DNA of 64,000 nt, taken from contig CALXWP010000008.1 of NCBI GenBank assembly GCA_944392455.1, positions 19,461 to 83,460 of the forward strand, in the 5' to 3' direction. Position 1 is the stretch's first letter. Every line of letters starts with the position of its first letter. The DNA is from an uncultured Clostridia bacterium. GTDB taxonomy: Bacteria > Bacillota > Clostridia > TANB77 > CAG-508. The position numbers and the translations under genes are program-made. Below are positions 1 through 8,212 of this stretch, piece after piece. Below the pieces are notes generated by a model. That model made no database searches. It saw only the letters and a program-made list of their open reading frames with translations, and was not told where the DNA came from.

Positions 1-338
1 GCTTTCCTCGATGAATCAACCCATCCACTATCTACTTCCACATTATATTCTCCTGGATTTGTATTTTTCCAACTATCACTATATGATTTAGGTACTAAAT
101 TTTTCCCAAAAATATTTTCATTATCTATAACATAATTCCAATCTAAATTTGTATATAAAGCTTTGAAATCCCAATTTGGATATTGCTTTTTTAGTTCTTC
201 TATATATGGTTCATAGCTTTCTGGAAATTCACTCGATACATACATTTCTGTTTTCGCAACATTTTTATTTATAAGAATAAAAGATATTGCAATAACTGTA
301 ATTATTACAATAGTGATTATAATAACTTTTCTTTTCAT
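1..338 (-). CDS. N-terminal part of a probable secreted endo-beta-N-acetylglucosaminidase (partial)
   Basis: Only the first 112 or so residues are visible, because the gene runs off the left edge. It starts at an ATG at 338 with AAAAGGAGG just upstream. Residues 5-24 are a hydrophobic signal or membrane anchor. The following block, with FPESY, YPNWDFKALYTNLDW and later KSYSDSWKN, resembles the region that precedes the glucosaminidase (GH73-like) domain in many clostridial cell-wall hydrolases; the catalytic domain itself is not visible. The likely role is cleavage of peptidoglycan glycan strands outside the membrane. It ends the sortase cluster: the sortase gene stops 20 bases upstream on the same strand. 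The assignment rests on family memory of this N-terminal block, so function is probable, not certain. Confidence 0.6.
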   Translation of the reverse strand, partial: MKRKVIIITIVIITVIAISFILINKNVAKTEMYVSSEFPESYEPYIEELKKQYPNWDFKALYTNLDWNYVIDNENIFGKNLVPKSYSDSWKNTNPGEYNVEVDSGWVDSSRK

Positions 339-358
339 AATCCTCCTTTTCTTTTACA

Positions 359-949
359 CTATATTTTCCTTGCTTTTACTATAATTCTTTTACTTGAATA
401 ATCGCTACATGTAATTAATGTGATTTCTATATTGTTATTAGTGAATTGAGATAAAGATTCTGTATTTTGTGGATCTGTTTTATATACATCATAAACTACA
501 TAATTATTTTCTCCATTTACATTATCGATTAATTTTATTTTATCCCCTTCTTCTAGTTTTATTATATTATTAAACATATTTTTCTTATCATAATTATGTG
601 CAGCAATACAATAATTACCAATTTCATTAGGGTTAGGTCCATAATATTTAGTAGGACATATCCACATTGCATCTTCATTATATTCTTCGAACACATATGT
701 CTCTAAATTAATTTTTTCTATTATTAGCTTTGCTGATACTTTATATCCTTTATATTCATCTGGTATTACTTCACTTAAATTATTCTTTATATTATTTTTA
801 TTATTAAGCATATTTTCTATTTCTATATTATTTTGATAGCTTCTAGGTCCATCCTCAAGTTTTATTTCTCTATATATTCCATATGCTACATTTCCTATTA
901 AAACTCCGATTAACAATATGACAAATAACTTTATTATGTTTTTTATCAT
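359..949 (-). CDS. Sortase, probably class D-like
   Basis: This 196-residue membrane transpeptidase cleaves LPXTG-type sorting signals and joins the protein to the cell wall. One membrane helix spans residues about 6-26 and the catalytic domain faces outside. The catalytic set is complete: His118 in AAHNY, Cys181 in TLITC and Arg188 in SSKRIIV. TLITC resembles the TLxTC pattern common in class D sortases; the class is an inference. The gene lies directly downstream of an LPKTG protein (1003-2073), separated only by a 30-base palindrome, so enzyme and substrate are probably cotranscribed. A second candidate substrate, with LPQTG, is at 44754-46040. The ribosome site AAAGGAA lies about 13 bases before the ATG. 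Confidence 0.87.
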   Translation of the reverse strand: MIKNIIKLFVILLIGVLIGNVAYGIYREIKLEDGPRSYQNNIEIENMLNNKNNIKNNLSEVIPDEYKGYKVSAKLIIEKINLETYVFEEYNEDAMWICPTKYYGPNPNEIGNYCIAAHNYDKKNMFNNIIKLEEGDKIKLIDNVNGENNYVVYDVYKTDPQNTESLSQFTNNNIEITLITCSDYSSKRIIVKARKI

Positions 950-972
950 ATCTTTATTATTATTCCTTTCTA

Positions 973-1002
973 TGTAAGCTTCTATTTAAATAGAAGCTTA
1001 CA
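973..1002 (-). repeat. 30-base perfect palindrome between the LPKTG gene and the sortase gene
   Basis: Positions 973-1002 read identically on both strands (TGTAAGCTTCTATTT and its mirror). It begins at the base after the stop codon of the cohesin gene and ends about 24 bases before the sortase start. On the minus strand no T-run follows, so it is not a standard terminator. As RNA it would fold into a long hairpin and could stabilise the upstream message or damp read-through into the sortase gene. A protein-binding operator is the other possibility. Confidence 0.7.
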
Positions 1003-2073
1003 TTAATCTTTTTTATAGTTTTTTGTCACTACATATCCAGAAATCAATACAGACAACATTGCTGCAATAATTCCATATTGAGTCATACCGGTTTTAGGTA
1101 ATTCTTCTGGTAAAGATTCTTCATTTTGTTTATTTTCATTGTTTTGTCCATTATTCACATTATTTTCTTCTGAATTTTCTCCATTTCCTTCAGTATTATT
1201 TTCATCATTATTTGTTGTATTTTCATCTACTACATTAATTGTAAATTCTTTTTCGACAATTAACTGATCAGAAGTATCTTTATCTAATATACTAAATTTT
1301 ATTTTATATTCTCCTATCATATCAAAATTTGCTGTCATTTTAAGTTCATGATTTACATCTTTACCACCTAAAGCATAACCTGTTGTAGATCCCCATCCAT
1401 CTTGTAGAATATCTACTTCTTGACTCAGTTCGTTAACTGCTGTTAATTTTAAGTTGGAATTTTCTGGCTTACTTGTTACTTCTGCTTTTAGCATTACATT
1501 ATCATAATTTTCTCCCAAACTAGATGTTGTTAAAAGGGTTATTTCTTTACCTTCATTTTCCACAATTTTCCCACTATAACTTAAGCTTAGTTCATATTGT
1601 TCATATCTTGGCTGTACGGTTACTTCTTTTTCTATTGCTGTAGTTATGTCATCATATTCTTGAGAAGCATCTGAATTTGCAAGACCTTCTGCAGTTATTG
1701 AGAAATTTGTTGGATTTGTTGTTACTAAACTCTCTTTTGCTTTAAAAGTAACAGACATGTTGGTTCTTGGATTAGATCCCCCTGAACTGTCATAATAAGT
1801 AACTCTAACCCTTGTTCCATTATCATTTTCTGTTCCTCCCTCTGAACTAACATATTCAAAAATATTGTTATCATATGCAATATCAAATGTATATGCTCCA
1901 AGATCTGTTCCAAAATCTATTGTAACTTTAACTTCTTCTCCAGGAGCTATAGTACTTTTACTAGTTGTTACATTTACTGAATTTAACGGAATAGATGCTG
2001 CATATATTTTTATTTGCAATAAAAATGTAGTTATTAATAAAGTTATAATAAAAGTCAATATTTTCTTTCTCAT
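1003..2073 (-). CDS. Cohesin-domain surface protein with LPKTG anchor
   Basis: The 356-residue protein is exported and wall-anchored. Residues 1-25 are a signal peptide ending in IYAAS. Residues about 30-150 match the cohesin fold, with the typical opening VNVTTSKSTIAPGEEVKV and the later DIAYDNNIFEYVSS. A second beta-rich region (about 155-280) follows, then an Asn/Glu-rich spacer (about 283-322). The sorting signal LPKTG is at about 325-329, with a hydrophobic segment and a KNYKKD tail. Cohesins bind dockerin modules, so it may display dockerin-bearing proteins on the surface; no dockerin was recognised in this window. The sortase encoded immediately downstream is the obvious anchoring enzyme. 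A stand-alone adhesin role is also possible. Confidence 0.82.
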   Translation of the reverse strand: MRKKILTFIITLLITTFLLQIKIYAASIPLNSVNVTTSKSTIAPGEEVKVTIDFGTDLGAYTFDIAYDNNIFEYVSSEGGTENDNGTRVRVTYYDSSGGSNPRTNMSVTFKAKESLVTTNPTNFSITAEGLANSDASQEYDDITTAIEKEVTVQPRYEQYELSLSYSGKIVENEGKEITLLTTSSLGENYDNVMLKAEVTSKPENSNLKLTAVNELSQEVDILQDGWGSTTGYALGGKDVNHELKMTANFDMIGEYKIKFSILDKDTSDQLIVEKEFTINVVDENTTNNDENNTEGNGENSEENNVNNGQNNENKQNEESLPEELPKTGMTQYGIIAAMLSVLISGYVVTKNYKKD

Positions 2074-2195
2074 AAGCTTCCTTTCTCCATTAATTTTTAT
2101 TGTTTATATTTGAAAAAATTGGTTTAATGGCACCTTTTATTTTTTCAATAATATTATGTGAAAATTTTTTTATTTTATTTTTCCATTTTTTTGAA

Positions 2196-2237
2196 CAAAA
2201 AAAAACGCATATATTTTAATTTATATATGCGTTTTTT
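2196..2237 (-). terminator. Intrinsic terminator after the thioredoxin gene
   Basis: The stem ACGCATATA / TATATGCGT is flanked by A-runs on the left and T-runs on the right, so it can act in both directions. It lies just past the stop of the thioredoxin-like gene (2258) and isolates it from the sortase-substrate operon. Confidence 0.8.
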
Positions 2238-2257
2238 ATTTGATTTTTTTACCCAAA

Positions 2258-2815
2258 TTAGTCCATTTTATCAATAATGTCTGTAAGTTCTGCTTTAGTA
2301 AATGTTCCTATATGTTTTGTATATATTATATTTCCTTCATCATCTAGTTCTTGCTCAAAATCATCTGATTCTTGATCATGTATATATGGAGTTTGATCAC
2401 TATTTATAAATATCTGTGTTGGCACCTCTTGTACATCATAATACTCTACTAATTCTTTATTTAAATCCATATCTACTAATTGTATAACAACCTTACCGTT
2501 GTATTCTTCTTCTATTTCTTCTAATATAGGCTCAAGTTCTTGACAAGGTTCACACCAATCAGCAACAAAGCATAAAATTATTGGTAAACCTTTATTTTTA
2601 ATATATGACATACTTACACTAGTATTTTCTCCTGTTATTATATCTATGTCTGGTAATGTTTCTTTTGTATTTGCTGTTTCTTCTATTAATAAATCATCAC
2701 TTACATTTTCATTAATTGGTTCATTTTCAGAATCCCTTGTAAAAAAAATTACTCCTAATACTATAAGTATTATTAAAATAATTACTAATATAAATATTTT
2801 AGTTTTTTTCTTCAT
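2258..2815 (-). CDS. Membrane-tethered thioredoxin-like protein
   Basis: The 185-residue protein has one N-terminal membrane helix (about residues 7-26), an acidic linker and a thioredoxin fold outside the membrane. The active site is WCEPC at 87-91 and the cis-proline loop is EVPTQIF at about residue 133. An unusual acidic insertion (QESDDFEQELDDEGN) sits between the last strands. The protein probably handles disulfides or thiols in exported proteins. The single helix has no lipobox cysteine, so it is a tethered rather than a lipidated form. It is monocistronic, with its own terminator and GGAGG site. Confidence 0.8.
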   Translation of the reverse strand: MKKKTKIFILVIILIILIVLGVIFFTRDSENEPINENVSDDLLIEETANTKETLPDIDIITGENTSVSMSYIKNKGLPIILCFVADWCEPCQELEPILEEIEEEYNGKVVIQLVDMDLNKELVEYYDVQEVPTQIFINSDQTPYIHDQESDDFEQELDDEGNIIYTKHIGTFTKAELTDIIDKMD

Positions 2816-2922
2816 TATTTTTCCTCCATCTTTAGATTTTTACTTTTTAATCTTTTGTAAATTAAAGTTTATCAGTAAAATAATAGCATTAATGTAAATT
2901 TATGTCAATGATTTTTATACTA

Positions 2923-3570
2923 TTAAATACCATGACTTTTGTATCTATTTATTTTTCTTAAATTATTATATACTTCATATGTAATTTCAACATCTTTTAA
3001 GCCTCTATGAGCTCCTTCATAGCTCACATTAAAAAAATCAGCTAAAGTTCCAAGTTTATAATTTATACTATTTGGAACTAATTTTCTTGCTATACACATT
3101 GTATCCACATAATCATTATTTAAATTAAAATTTAAATATTTTTTACAATTGTAACTTAAAAATCCTAAGTCAAATGTAACATTATGGCCTATTATTATAC
3201 TATCACCTGTAAAATGTATGAAATCTTTAAGAACTTCACTTATTTCTTTACCTGTTTGTAGCATCTCATCTGTAATACCTGTTAATTTTGTAGTAAAAGG
3301 TGATAAGGTTTCATTAATTTTTATAAGCTCATTATATTCATTTATAATCTTATTTTTTTCAACTTTAATTGCTCCAATCTCTATTATTTCATCTTTAACT
3401 GGTGAAAATCCTGTTGTTTCAATATCAACTAGTACATAATCATCTACAAATTTATTCAAATTCACACCACTATTTTTTTCTTGTTTTTGTATATTTCCTA
3501 GTATATCAAAACTAACTTGAACATTGTTTTCTTCTTTTTTATTTTTATCTCCATATTTAAAATTATACAT
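2923..3570 (-). CDS. DEDDh 3'-5' exonuclease (DnaQ/PolC-exonuclease family)
   Basis: The 215-residue protein carries the four exonuclease motifs: VLVDIETTGF (Exo I, Asp49/Glu51), IIGHNVTFDLGFL (Exo II) and HRGLKDVE (Exo III, DEDDh class). The core starts at about residue 43 after a poorly conserved leader. It would remove 3' nucleotides from DNA or RNA using two metal ions. There is no polymerase domain, so it is a free-standing exonuclease like those found next to many clostridial housekeeping genes. Its exact substrate (proofreading partner, RNase or repair enzyme) cannot be read from the sequence. It lies downstream of sigK on the same strand. Confidence 0.8.
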   Translation of the reverse strand: MYNFKYGDKNKKEENNVQVSFDILGNIQKQEKNSGVNLNKFVDDYVLVDIETTGFSPVKDEIIEIGAIKVEKNKIINEYNELIKINETLSPFTTKLTGITDEMLQTGKEISEVLKDFIHFTGDSIIIGHNVTFDLGFLSYNCKKYLNFNLNNDYVDTMCIARKLVPNSINYKLGTLADFFNVSYEGAHRGLKDVEITYEVYNNLRKINRYKSHGI

Positions 3571-3633
3571 TTTATTCTCCGTTTCTATCTTTTTTATTGT
3601 TTATTTAATTTTTAATTAACTTTTTATTTTTCT

Positions 3634-4347
3634 TTATTCTTGAAACTCCTTGGATAATTTTTTTATAGCTTTAGTTTCTATTCTTGATACGTATGAGCGT
3701 GATATTCCCATCATTTCTGCAATCTCGTGCTGTGTTTTTGGTTTAGAACCATCCAATCCAAACCTTAATTCTATAATAAATCTCTCCCTTTGTTTTAATA
3801 TTTCTTTCATTTTTTTATATAATTTTTTAATTTTAAATTTTAAATCCACTTCTTCTTCTATACTTCTTTCATCATTTTCTAATACTTCTTGAAGTACAAC
3901 TGTATTTCCATCTTTGTCATTTCCTATTGGATCTTCTAAATAAACCTCTGCATTTAATTTTTTTGTACTTCTTAAATACATTAATATTTCATTATCTATA
4001 CATCTGGCAACATATGTTGCTAGTCTAACTCCTTTATCTGATTCAAAGCTATTTATCCCTTTAATTAATCCAATTGTTCCTATAGAAATTAAATCTTCCT
4101 GATCTACTTTAGCTGTACTATATTTTTTAGTTATATGTGCAACTAATCTTAGGTTTCTCTCTATTAAAATGTTTCTCGCTTCTTCATCTCCATCTTTCAT
4201 TTTTTCTAAATATTCTTTTTCTTCTGATGAAGATAATGGTTCTGGAAATAAATTACTATTAGATATGTATCCTAATAAAAATACTGCTGATTTAAGAAAT
4301 TCTATAAAAGTAATAACACCTAAACTTCCACAAAAAGTAGTAAACAT
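3634..4347 (-). CDS. sigK: Sporulation sigma factor SigK
   Basis: The start is the ATG at 4347, after AGGAGG seven bases upstream, giving 237 residues. Region 2 (about 45-120, with NLRLVAHITKKY and DLISIGTIGLIKGI) and region 4 (about 180-235, with TQHEIAEMMGISRSYVSRIE) are intact. The N-terminus MFTTFCGSLG plus a hydrophobic stretch resembles the pro-sequence of SigK. SigK directs late mother-cell transcription during spore formation. The gene is continuous, with no skin-type insertion of the kind that interrupts sigK in Bacillus subtilis. The closely related SigE is the main alternative; the N-terminus and region 4 favour SigK. Confidence 0.85.
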   Translation of the reverse strand: MFTTFCGSLGVITFIEFLKSAVFLLGYISNSNLFPEPLSSSEEKEYLEKMKDGDEEARNILIERNLRLVAHITKKYSTAKVDQEDLISIGTIGLIKGINSFESDKGVRLATYVARCIDNEILMYLRSTKKLNAEVYLEDPIGNDKDGNTVVLQEVLENDERSIEEEVDLKFKIKKLYKKMKEILKQRERFIIELRFGLDGSKPKTQHEIAEMMGISRSYVSRIETKAIKKLSKEFQE

Positions 4348-4578
4348 AAATGCACCTCCTACTGCCTTATACATAAATTATATGTGCTTGAATTTTGAAA
4401 GTGCATGACCTTATAAAATTACTAAAATTATATTCTTTTTAGCTTTTTAGTATATAATTTTTTACTGTATAATTATATATTAAATTTTTTCTTATTTCAA
4501 TTATTTTAATTGTATTGTAATAAAATTCACATTCTGTACATATTCATTTATAAATATTATGAATAGGAATGATTATTA

Positions 4579-5373
4579 TTGATAACAAGATTTTTTATTG
4601 GAATACTGCTAGGTTCTGGTGCTATTTTACCTGGCATTAGCAGTGGAGTCATATGTGTAATTTTAGGAATATATGATAAATTAATCAATTCTATAACTGG
4701 TTTATTTAAAGATTTTAGAAAGAACTTTTTATACCTATTTCCCATAGTTTTAGGAGGAATAGTTGGAGTATTTCTAGTAGGAAATATTTTAAAAATGCTA
4801 TTTATAAAATATCCTTTACAAACTAATTTCTGTTTTATTGGTTTAATCTTAGGTTGTATACCATGTATTATAAAAAAAGTAAATTCAGAACATCATTTTA
4901 AACTAAGATATTTATTTTTTACTTTAATTTCGTTTATTATAGGTTATGTTTTAGTAATTATTGAAAATCACCTAACTATTAATTATTCTGATAACTTAAT
5001 ATCTCCCCCATATCTAATATTATCAGGTTTTTTAATGTCTCTTGGTGTTGTTATTCCTGGAGTTAGTAACACTATAATATTAATGTGTTTAGGAGTATAT
5101 CCAATTTATTTACACGCTATTACAATTCTTGATATAAACATATTAATTCCTATGGGATTTGGTCTTATAATTGGATCAATAGTATTTTTATTTGTTATAA
5201 AAGTATTCTTTAAATATTTTTATATGCAAACATATTACTCTATTATAGGATTTACATTAGGAAGTATACTAATTTTATATATGCCTTTAAGTTTTAATTT
5301 TGCTGGTATTTTATCTGTTTTACTATTAATACTATCATTTATTCTAGCAAGTAAACTAGAAAATGTTACATAA
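4579..5373 (+). CDS. DUF368 membrane protein, probable undecaprenyl-phosphate transporter
   Basis: The 264-residue protein is almost entirely membrane helices (about eight). It carries the two DUF368 hallmark loops, ILPGISSGV near residue 17 and VIPGVSNTII near 160, one in each half of an internally duplicated fold. DUF368 proteins have been identified experimentally as flippases that return undecaprenyl phosphate, the lipid carrier for wall synthesis, to the inner face. The start appears to be TTG at 4579. The nearest ATGs (4559, 4569) are in other frames and the one at 4559 encodes only a seven-residue peptide. The ribosome site is weak. The gene stands alone on the plus strand, divergent from sigK. 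Confidence 0.8.
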   Translation: MITRFFIGILLGSGAILPGISSGVICVILGIYDKLINSITGLFKDFRKNFLYLFPIVLGGIVGVFLVGNILKMLFIKYPLQTNFCFIGLILGCIPCIIKKVNSEHHFKLRYLFFTLISFIIGYVLVIIENHLTINYSDNLISPPYLILSGFLMSLGVVIPGVSNTIILMCLGVYPIYLHAITILDINILIPMGFGLIIGSIVFLFVIKVFFKYFYMQTYYSIIGFTLGSILILYMPLSFNFAGILSVLLLILSFILASKLENVT

Positions 5374-5480
5374 GCCTTAATTATATAGCTCTTGATTATT
5401 TAAAACTATATAAAATTATGATATAATATATTCATAGCTATACTAAAAGAAGGTATAGCGCAACCTCTAAGGAGGACATT

Positions 5481-5768
5481 ATGAAATACTCGAGTCGTGT
5501 TGAGAAGTGCACTCACCTTTTGTCTCTCATCGCTTTGGTGAGTGACGAACTTCGTGAAACTGCACTTAACAAGAGGCGGTATCTGAGGCGCTCTACCGAG
5601 TACGATTTCGAACCTGCTTCGATCGTTGATGATCTTAACTGTATCATCAAAGAGCTCGAGCAGTATCGGAAACGACTTGTGTCTGCAGAGTCAGATATGA
5701 TGAGTCATTGGATTCACCCTTCTTACTCAGATCATTCTGAAGATTGGGCATCCACTTCTGATGACTAG
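5481..5768 (+). CDS. Orphan cassette gene, 95-residue helical protein of unknown function
   Basis: The protein is not recognised. It is predicted to be helical, with an Arg-rich centre (NKRRYLRRS), a heptad-like stretch at about 50-70 and an acidic tail (SEDWASTSDD). It has no signal or membrane segment. The start is secured by AAGGAGG eight bases upstream. Codon use is unlike the flanking genes: CTC, ATC, GAG, CGT, CGC and CGG are common, and two CGG codons (AGG-CGG-TAT and TAT-CGG-AAA) are read as arginine here. A TATAAT -10 box at 5422-5427 and a GC-rich terminator make it a single-gene unit. It is followed by a second cassette at 5898. Lateral origin is inferred from composition. Confidence 0.72.
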   Translation: MKYSSRVEKCTHLLSLIALVSDELRETALNKRRYLRRSTEYDFEPASIVDDLNCIIKELEQYRKRLVSAESDMMSHWIHPSYSDHSEDWASTSDD

Positions 5769-5785
5769 TCCACCTCGAGTGTGGA

Positions 5786-5817
5786 GGGCCAGATTACAAT
5801 TCTGGCCCTTCTTTTTT
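5786..5817 (+). terminator. Terminator of the 5481 cassette
   Basis: Stem GGGCCAGA / TCTGGCCC with a seven-base loop, followed by CTTCTTTTTT. It is far more GC-rich than the terminators of host genes nearby. Confidence 0.92.
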
Positions 5818-5844
5818 GAAATATTATGTAAATTGTGGTATAAT
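5816..5844 (+). promoter_or_regulatory. Sigma-A type promoter of the 5898 cassette
   Basis: TTGAAA at 5816-5821, a 17-base spacer and TATAAT at 5839-5844. The -35 box overlaps the T-run of the preceding cassette terminator, so the two cassettes abut closely. Confidence 0.75.
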
Positions 5845-5897
5845 ATTCTTTGAATATATGCATTAGATTATGTTTTGAATATTAGGAGGAATGTAAA

Positions 5898-6134
5898 ATG
5901 CATAAAACACCAGAGCAAATTAACTATCAAAAGATTGCCGGTCTTGCACACGTTGTCGAAGCTTTATGCTCCGACCTAGAAATTAGTTCACAGTGTCTGA
6001 AAGAAGATTCTTCAGAAGAACCTATGATCACATCAGATGAAAAGGTGAAGGAGCTCAAATCTACAACCAAGAAAATGTCAGCTATTGTCTCTGAAATTCA
6101 AGGGTATATCGACAAAATCAAAAACGAATTTTAA
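5898..6134 (+). CDS. Orphan cassette gene, 78-residue helical protein of unknown function
   Basis: This small soluble protein is not recognised. It is predicted to be mostly alpha-helical, acidic in the middle (DSSEEP) and has no arginine at all. The start follows AGGAGGAATGTAAA. Codon use is mixed and richer in GTC, ATC, CTC, GAC and AAG than the host genes around it, as in the 5481 cassette. It has its own near-consensus promoter and shares a bidirectional terminator with the convergent trhP gene. The helical layout could suit a small adaptor or antitoxin-like protein, but nothing in the sequence fixes a function. Reality of the gene: likely. Function: unknown. Confidence 0.7.
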   Translation: MHKTPEQINYQKIAGLAHVVEALCSDLEISSQCLKEDSSEEPMITSDEKVKELKSTTKKMSAIVSEIQGYIDKIKNEF

Positions 6135-6169
6135 GTAACTGTTATTTCCTTCTAATGTATGTATTCAAA

Positions 6170-6201
6170 AAATTTGCCGGCTATATTTAGCCGGCTCTTC
6201 T
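6170..6201. terminator. Bidirectional terminator between the 5898 cassette and trhP
   Basis: The stem GCCGGCTA / TAGCCGGC (6176-6195) has a T-rich tail on the right for the plus strand and an AAAAAATTT run on the left that serves minus-strand transcription leaving trhP. Confidence 0.88.
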
Positions 6202-6205
6202 ATTT

Positions 6206-7441
6206 TTATTTAGTTTTCTTTCTTCTTAATATCCATCCATTTTCGCATTTTATAGGAAGTTTCATTTTTATACTCTGGCCAGCTTTACCTGGATTTACAC
6301 ATTCTACTTCCTTATCTGTATCAGTATTCCAAAGTTTTTCTATTGTGAATTCTACTGGAGTAATATCTCCTGGAACTAAAATTTCCATTGTGTCTCCAAC
6401 AATAAGTTTATTTCTAATCTCTATAACAGATTTATCATCATCATATTCTATTATCTTTCCACCAAATTCATAATCAGGATTATATTGTTTTCCATCATAT
6501 TCTTGGAAATCTTTATTTTTTCTGTCATTAAAGTAAAAAGTAGTAAGACCTCTAGTCTTTGTTTTTTCAAGTTCTTTTAAGTATTTTGTATAATCATAAT
6601 TTTTTGGGTCTTTCATGTAATCATCTATTGCATTTCTATAACTATTTACTACACTTGCCAAATAGTATTCTGTTTTTAATCTTCCTTCTATCTTTAAACT
6701 ATCTATTCCCATTTCTATAATTTCAGGAACTTCTTTTATTAAACATAAATCTTTTGATGAAAATATGTAAGTACCTTTTTCATCATGTTCAACAGGCATT
6801 AAATTACCTGGATTATTATGTTCTTCTACATATACATTATATGCCCATCTACAACTTTGTGCACAATCTCCCAAATTAGCACTTCTTGAAGCTAAGAAGT
6901 CACTTAAAAAACATCTTCCAGAGTAGCCAAAACAAATAGCTCCATGAACAAATATTTCTACTTCTAAGTCATCCGGTTTATTCTCCATTAATTCTCTTAT
7001 TTGTTCTTTATTCATTTCTCTTCCTAATATTACTCTTTTAGCTCCATTCTTATACCAAAAGTTTGCTGAATGATAACTTATAGTATTTGCTTGTGTACTA
7101 ACATGTATATCTACATCTGGTGCATATTCTTTTAAGATTTCTATAACTCCTCCATCTGAAGCAATTATTCCATCAACTTTTAATTCATTTAACATTTTTG
7201 CTTGTTTTTTTATTTCTTCATAATATTCATCCCAAGCATATATATTAATTGCTGCATATACTTTTTTTCCTATACTATGCGCATATTTAATTGTCTTTTC
7301 TAGATCATTATCGTCTACTTCTGCTCTACTTCTTAGTGATAAAGATCCTGTTCCACAATATACAGCATCTGCTCCATATAAAAATGCTGTTTTTGCTTTT
7401 TCAAATGATCCTGCTGGTGCTAATAATTCTGGTTTTTTCAT
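6206..7441 (-). CDS. trhP: U32-family tRNA uridine-34 hydroxylation protein
   Basis: The 411-residue protein begins KKPELLAPAGSFEKAK, as usual for the family, and has the U32 signature EIFVHGAICFGYSGRCFLS at about residues 150-170. A SQSCRW-type cysteine block (CAQSCRWAYNVY) follows, then a C-terminal beta-barrel-like part. U32 proteins of the TrhP/YrrO group are needed to make 5-hydroxyuridine at the wobble base of tRNA; the old 'peptidase' label is historical. The neighbour trmR (9223) encodes the methyltransferase that converts this base to 5-methoxyuridine, and trmL also acts on position 34, which supports the call. B. subtilis has two tandem U32 proteins; only one is seen here. Confidence 0.85.
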   Translation of the reverse strand: MKKPELLAPAGSFEKAKTAFLYGADAVYCGTGSLSLRSRAEVDDNDLEKTIKYAHSIGKKVYAAINIYAWDEYYEEIKKQAKMLNELKVDGIIASDGGVIEILKEYAPDVDIHVSTQANTISYHSANFWYKNGAKRVILGREMNKEQIRELMENKPDDLEVEIFVHGAICFGYSGRCFLSDFLASRSANLGDCAQSCRWAYNVYVEEHNNPGNLMPVEHDEKGTYIFSSKDLCLIKEVPEIIEMGIDSLKIEGRLKTEYYLASVVNSYRNAIDDYMKDPKNYDYTKYLKELEKTKTRGLTTFYFNDRKNKDFQEYDGKQYNPDYEFGGKIIEYDDDKSVIEIRNKLIVGDTMEILVPGDITPVEFTIEKLWNTDTDKEVECVNPGKAGQSIKMKLPIKCENGWILRRKKTK

Positions 7442-7522
7442 ATATTTTAATTCCTTTCTTACTTATTTATTTTTTTTATCTGTTCTATTTGTTTTATTTT
7501 CCTTCTCTATTTTTAATTATTT

Positions 7523-8032
7523 TTATTTTAATCTATCATCAAAATATCCACTAATTTCTTCTAGATTATCAAAATTAGCATGTCTTACTATATCATAAGC
7601 AACAATAGCAACTGAATTTGCCAAATTTAATGATCTTAAAGTCGTCCTCATTGGTATTCTAATCGTTTTATCTATATATTTTAATAATACATCTTCTGGT
7701 AATCCTTTAGTTTCTTTTCCAAAAAGTGCAAAAACCTCATCCATTTCTTCATATTTTGGTTCTGAATATACATGTTTACCTTTTGTTGTTACAAAAAACA
7801 TATTATTTTCTTCTGGTTTATATTTTTCTAAAAACTTTTCAAAAGATAAATGTTCTTCTATATCTAATTTATCCCAATAATCAAGACCTGCTCTTTTTAC
7901 TGCTTTTTCTGATATACTAAACCCTAATGGATATACTAAATGAAGTTTAGCCCCTATTGCTGCACAAGTTCTTGCTATATTTCCTGTGTTTTGTGGTATT
8001 TCTGGTTCTACAAGTACTATATTTAATTTCAT
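7523..8032 (-). CDS. trmL: tRNA (cytidine/uridine-34-2'-O)-methyltransferase TrmL
   Basis: The 169-residue protein is a compact SPOUT methyltransferase of the usual TrmL length. Motif 1 is NTGNIARTCAA near the N-terminus, motif 2 is ALFGKETKGLP and motif 3 is IPMRTTLRSLNLANSVAI, which together form the knotted AdoMet site. It methylates the ribose of the wobble nucleotide in certain leucine tRNAs. It lies upstream of trhP on the same strand with an 81-base gap, so the two are probably cotranscribed. An AGGAGAT site precedes the ATG. Confidence 0.9.
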   Translation of the reverse strand: MKLNIVLVEPEIPQNTGNIARTCAAIGAKLHLVYPLGFSISEKAVKRAGLDYWDKLDIEEHLSFEKFLEKYKPEENNMFFVTTKGKHVYSEPKYEEMDEVFALFGKETKGLPEDVLLKYIDKTIRIPMRTTLRSLNLANSVAIVAYDIVRHANFDNLEEISGYFDDRLK

Positions 8033-8212
8033 AATATTATCTCCTTTTAAATTTACGACATATCTATTATACTACTTTTTTGCTCTAAAGAAAAGACCTT
8101 AAACTAAAGTAATATCAATATATATCTTCTTTAATTTTTTATTAATTTAATTTACATTTATCTAAAAATTTGGTATTATATATATTGTACTTTATGAAAG
8201 GAATAAATTAAT

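Noticed and set aside
3634..4347. A skin-like insertion in sigK
   Set aside because: The sigK frame is continuous from start to stop, so there is no interrupting element.
4559..4582. A tiny ATG frame before the DUF368 gene as its true start
   Set aside because: It stops after seven codons and is out of frame; TTG at 4579 matches the conserved N-terminus.
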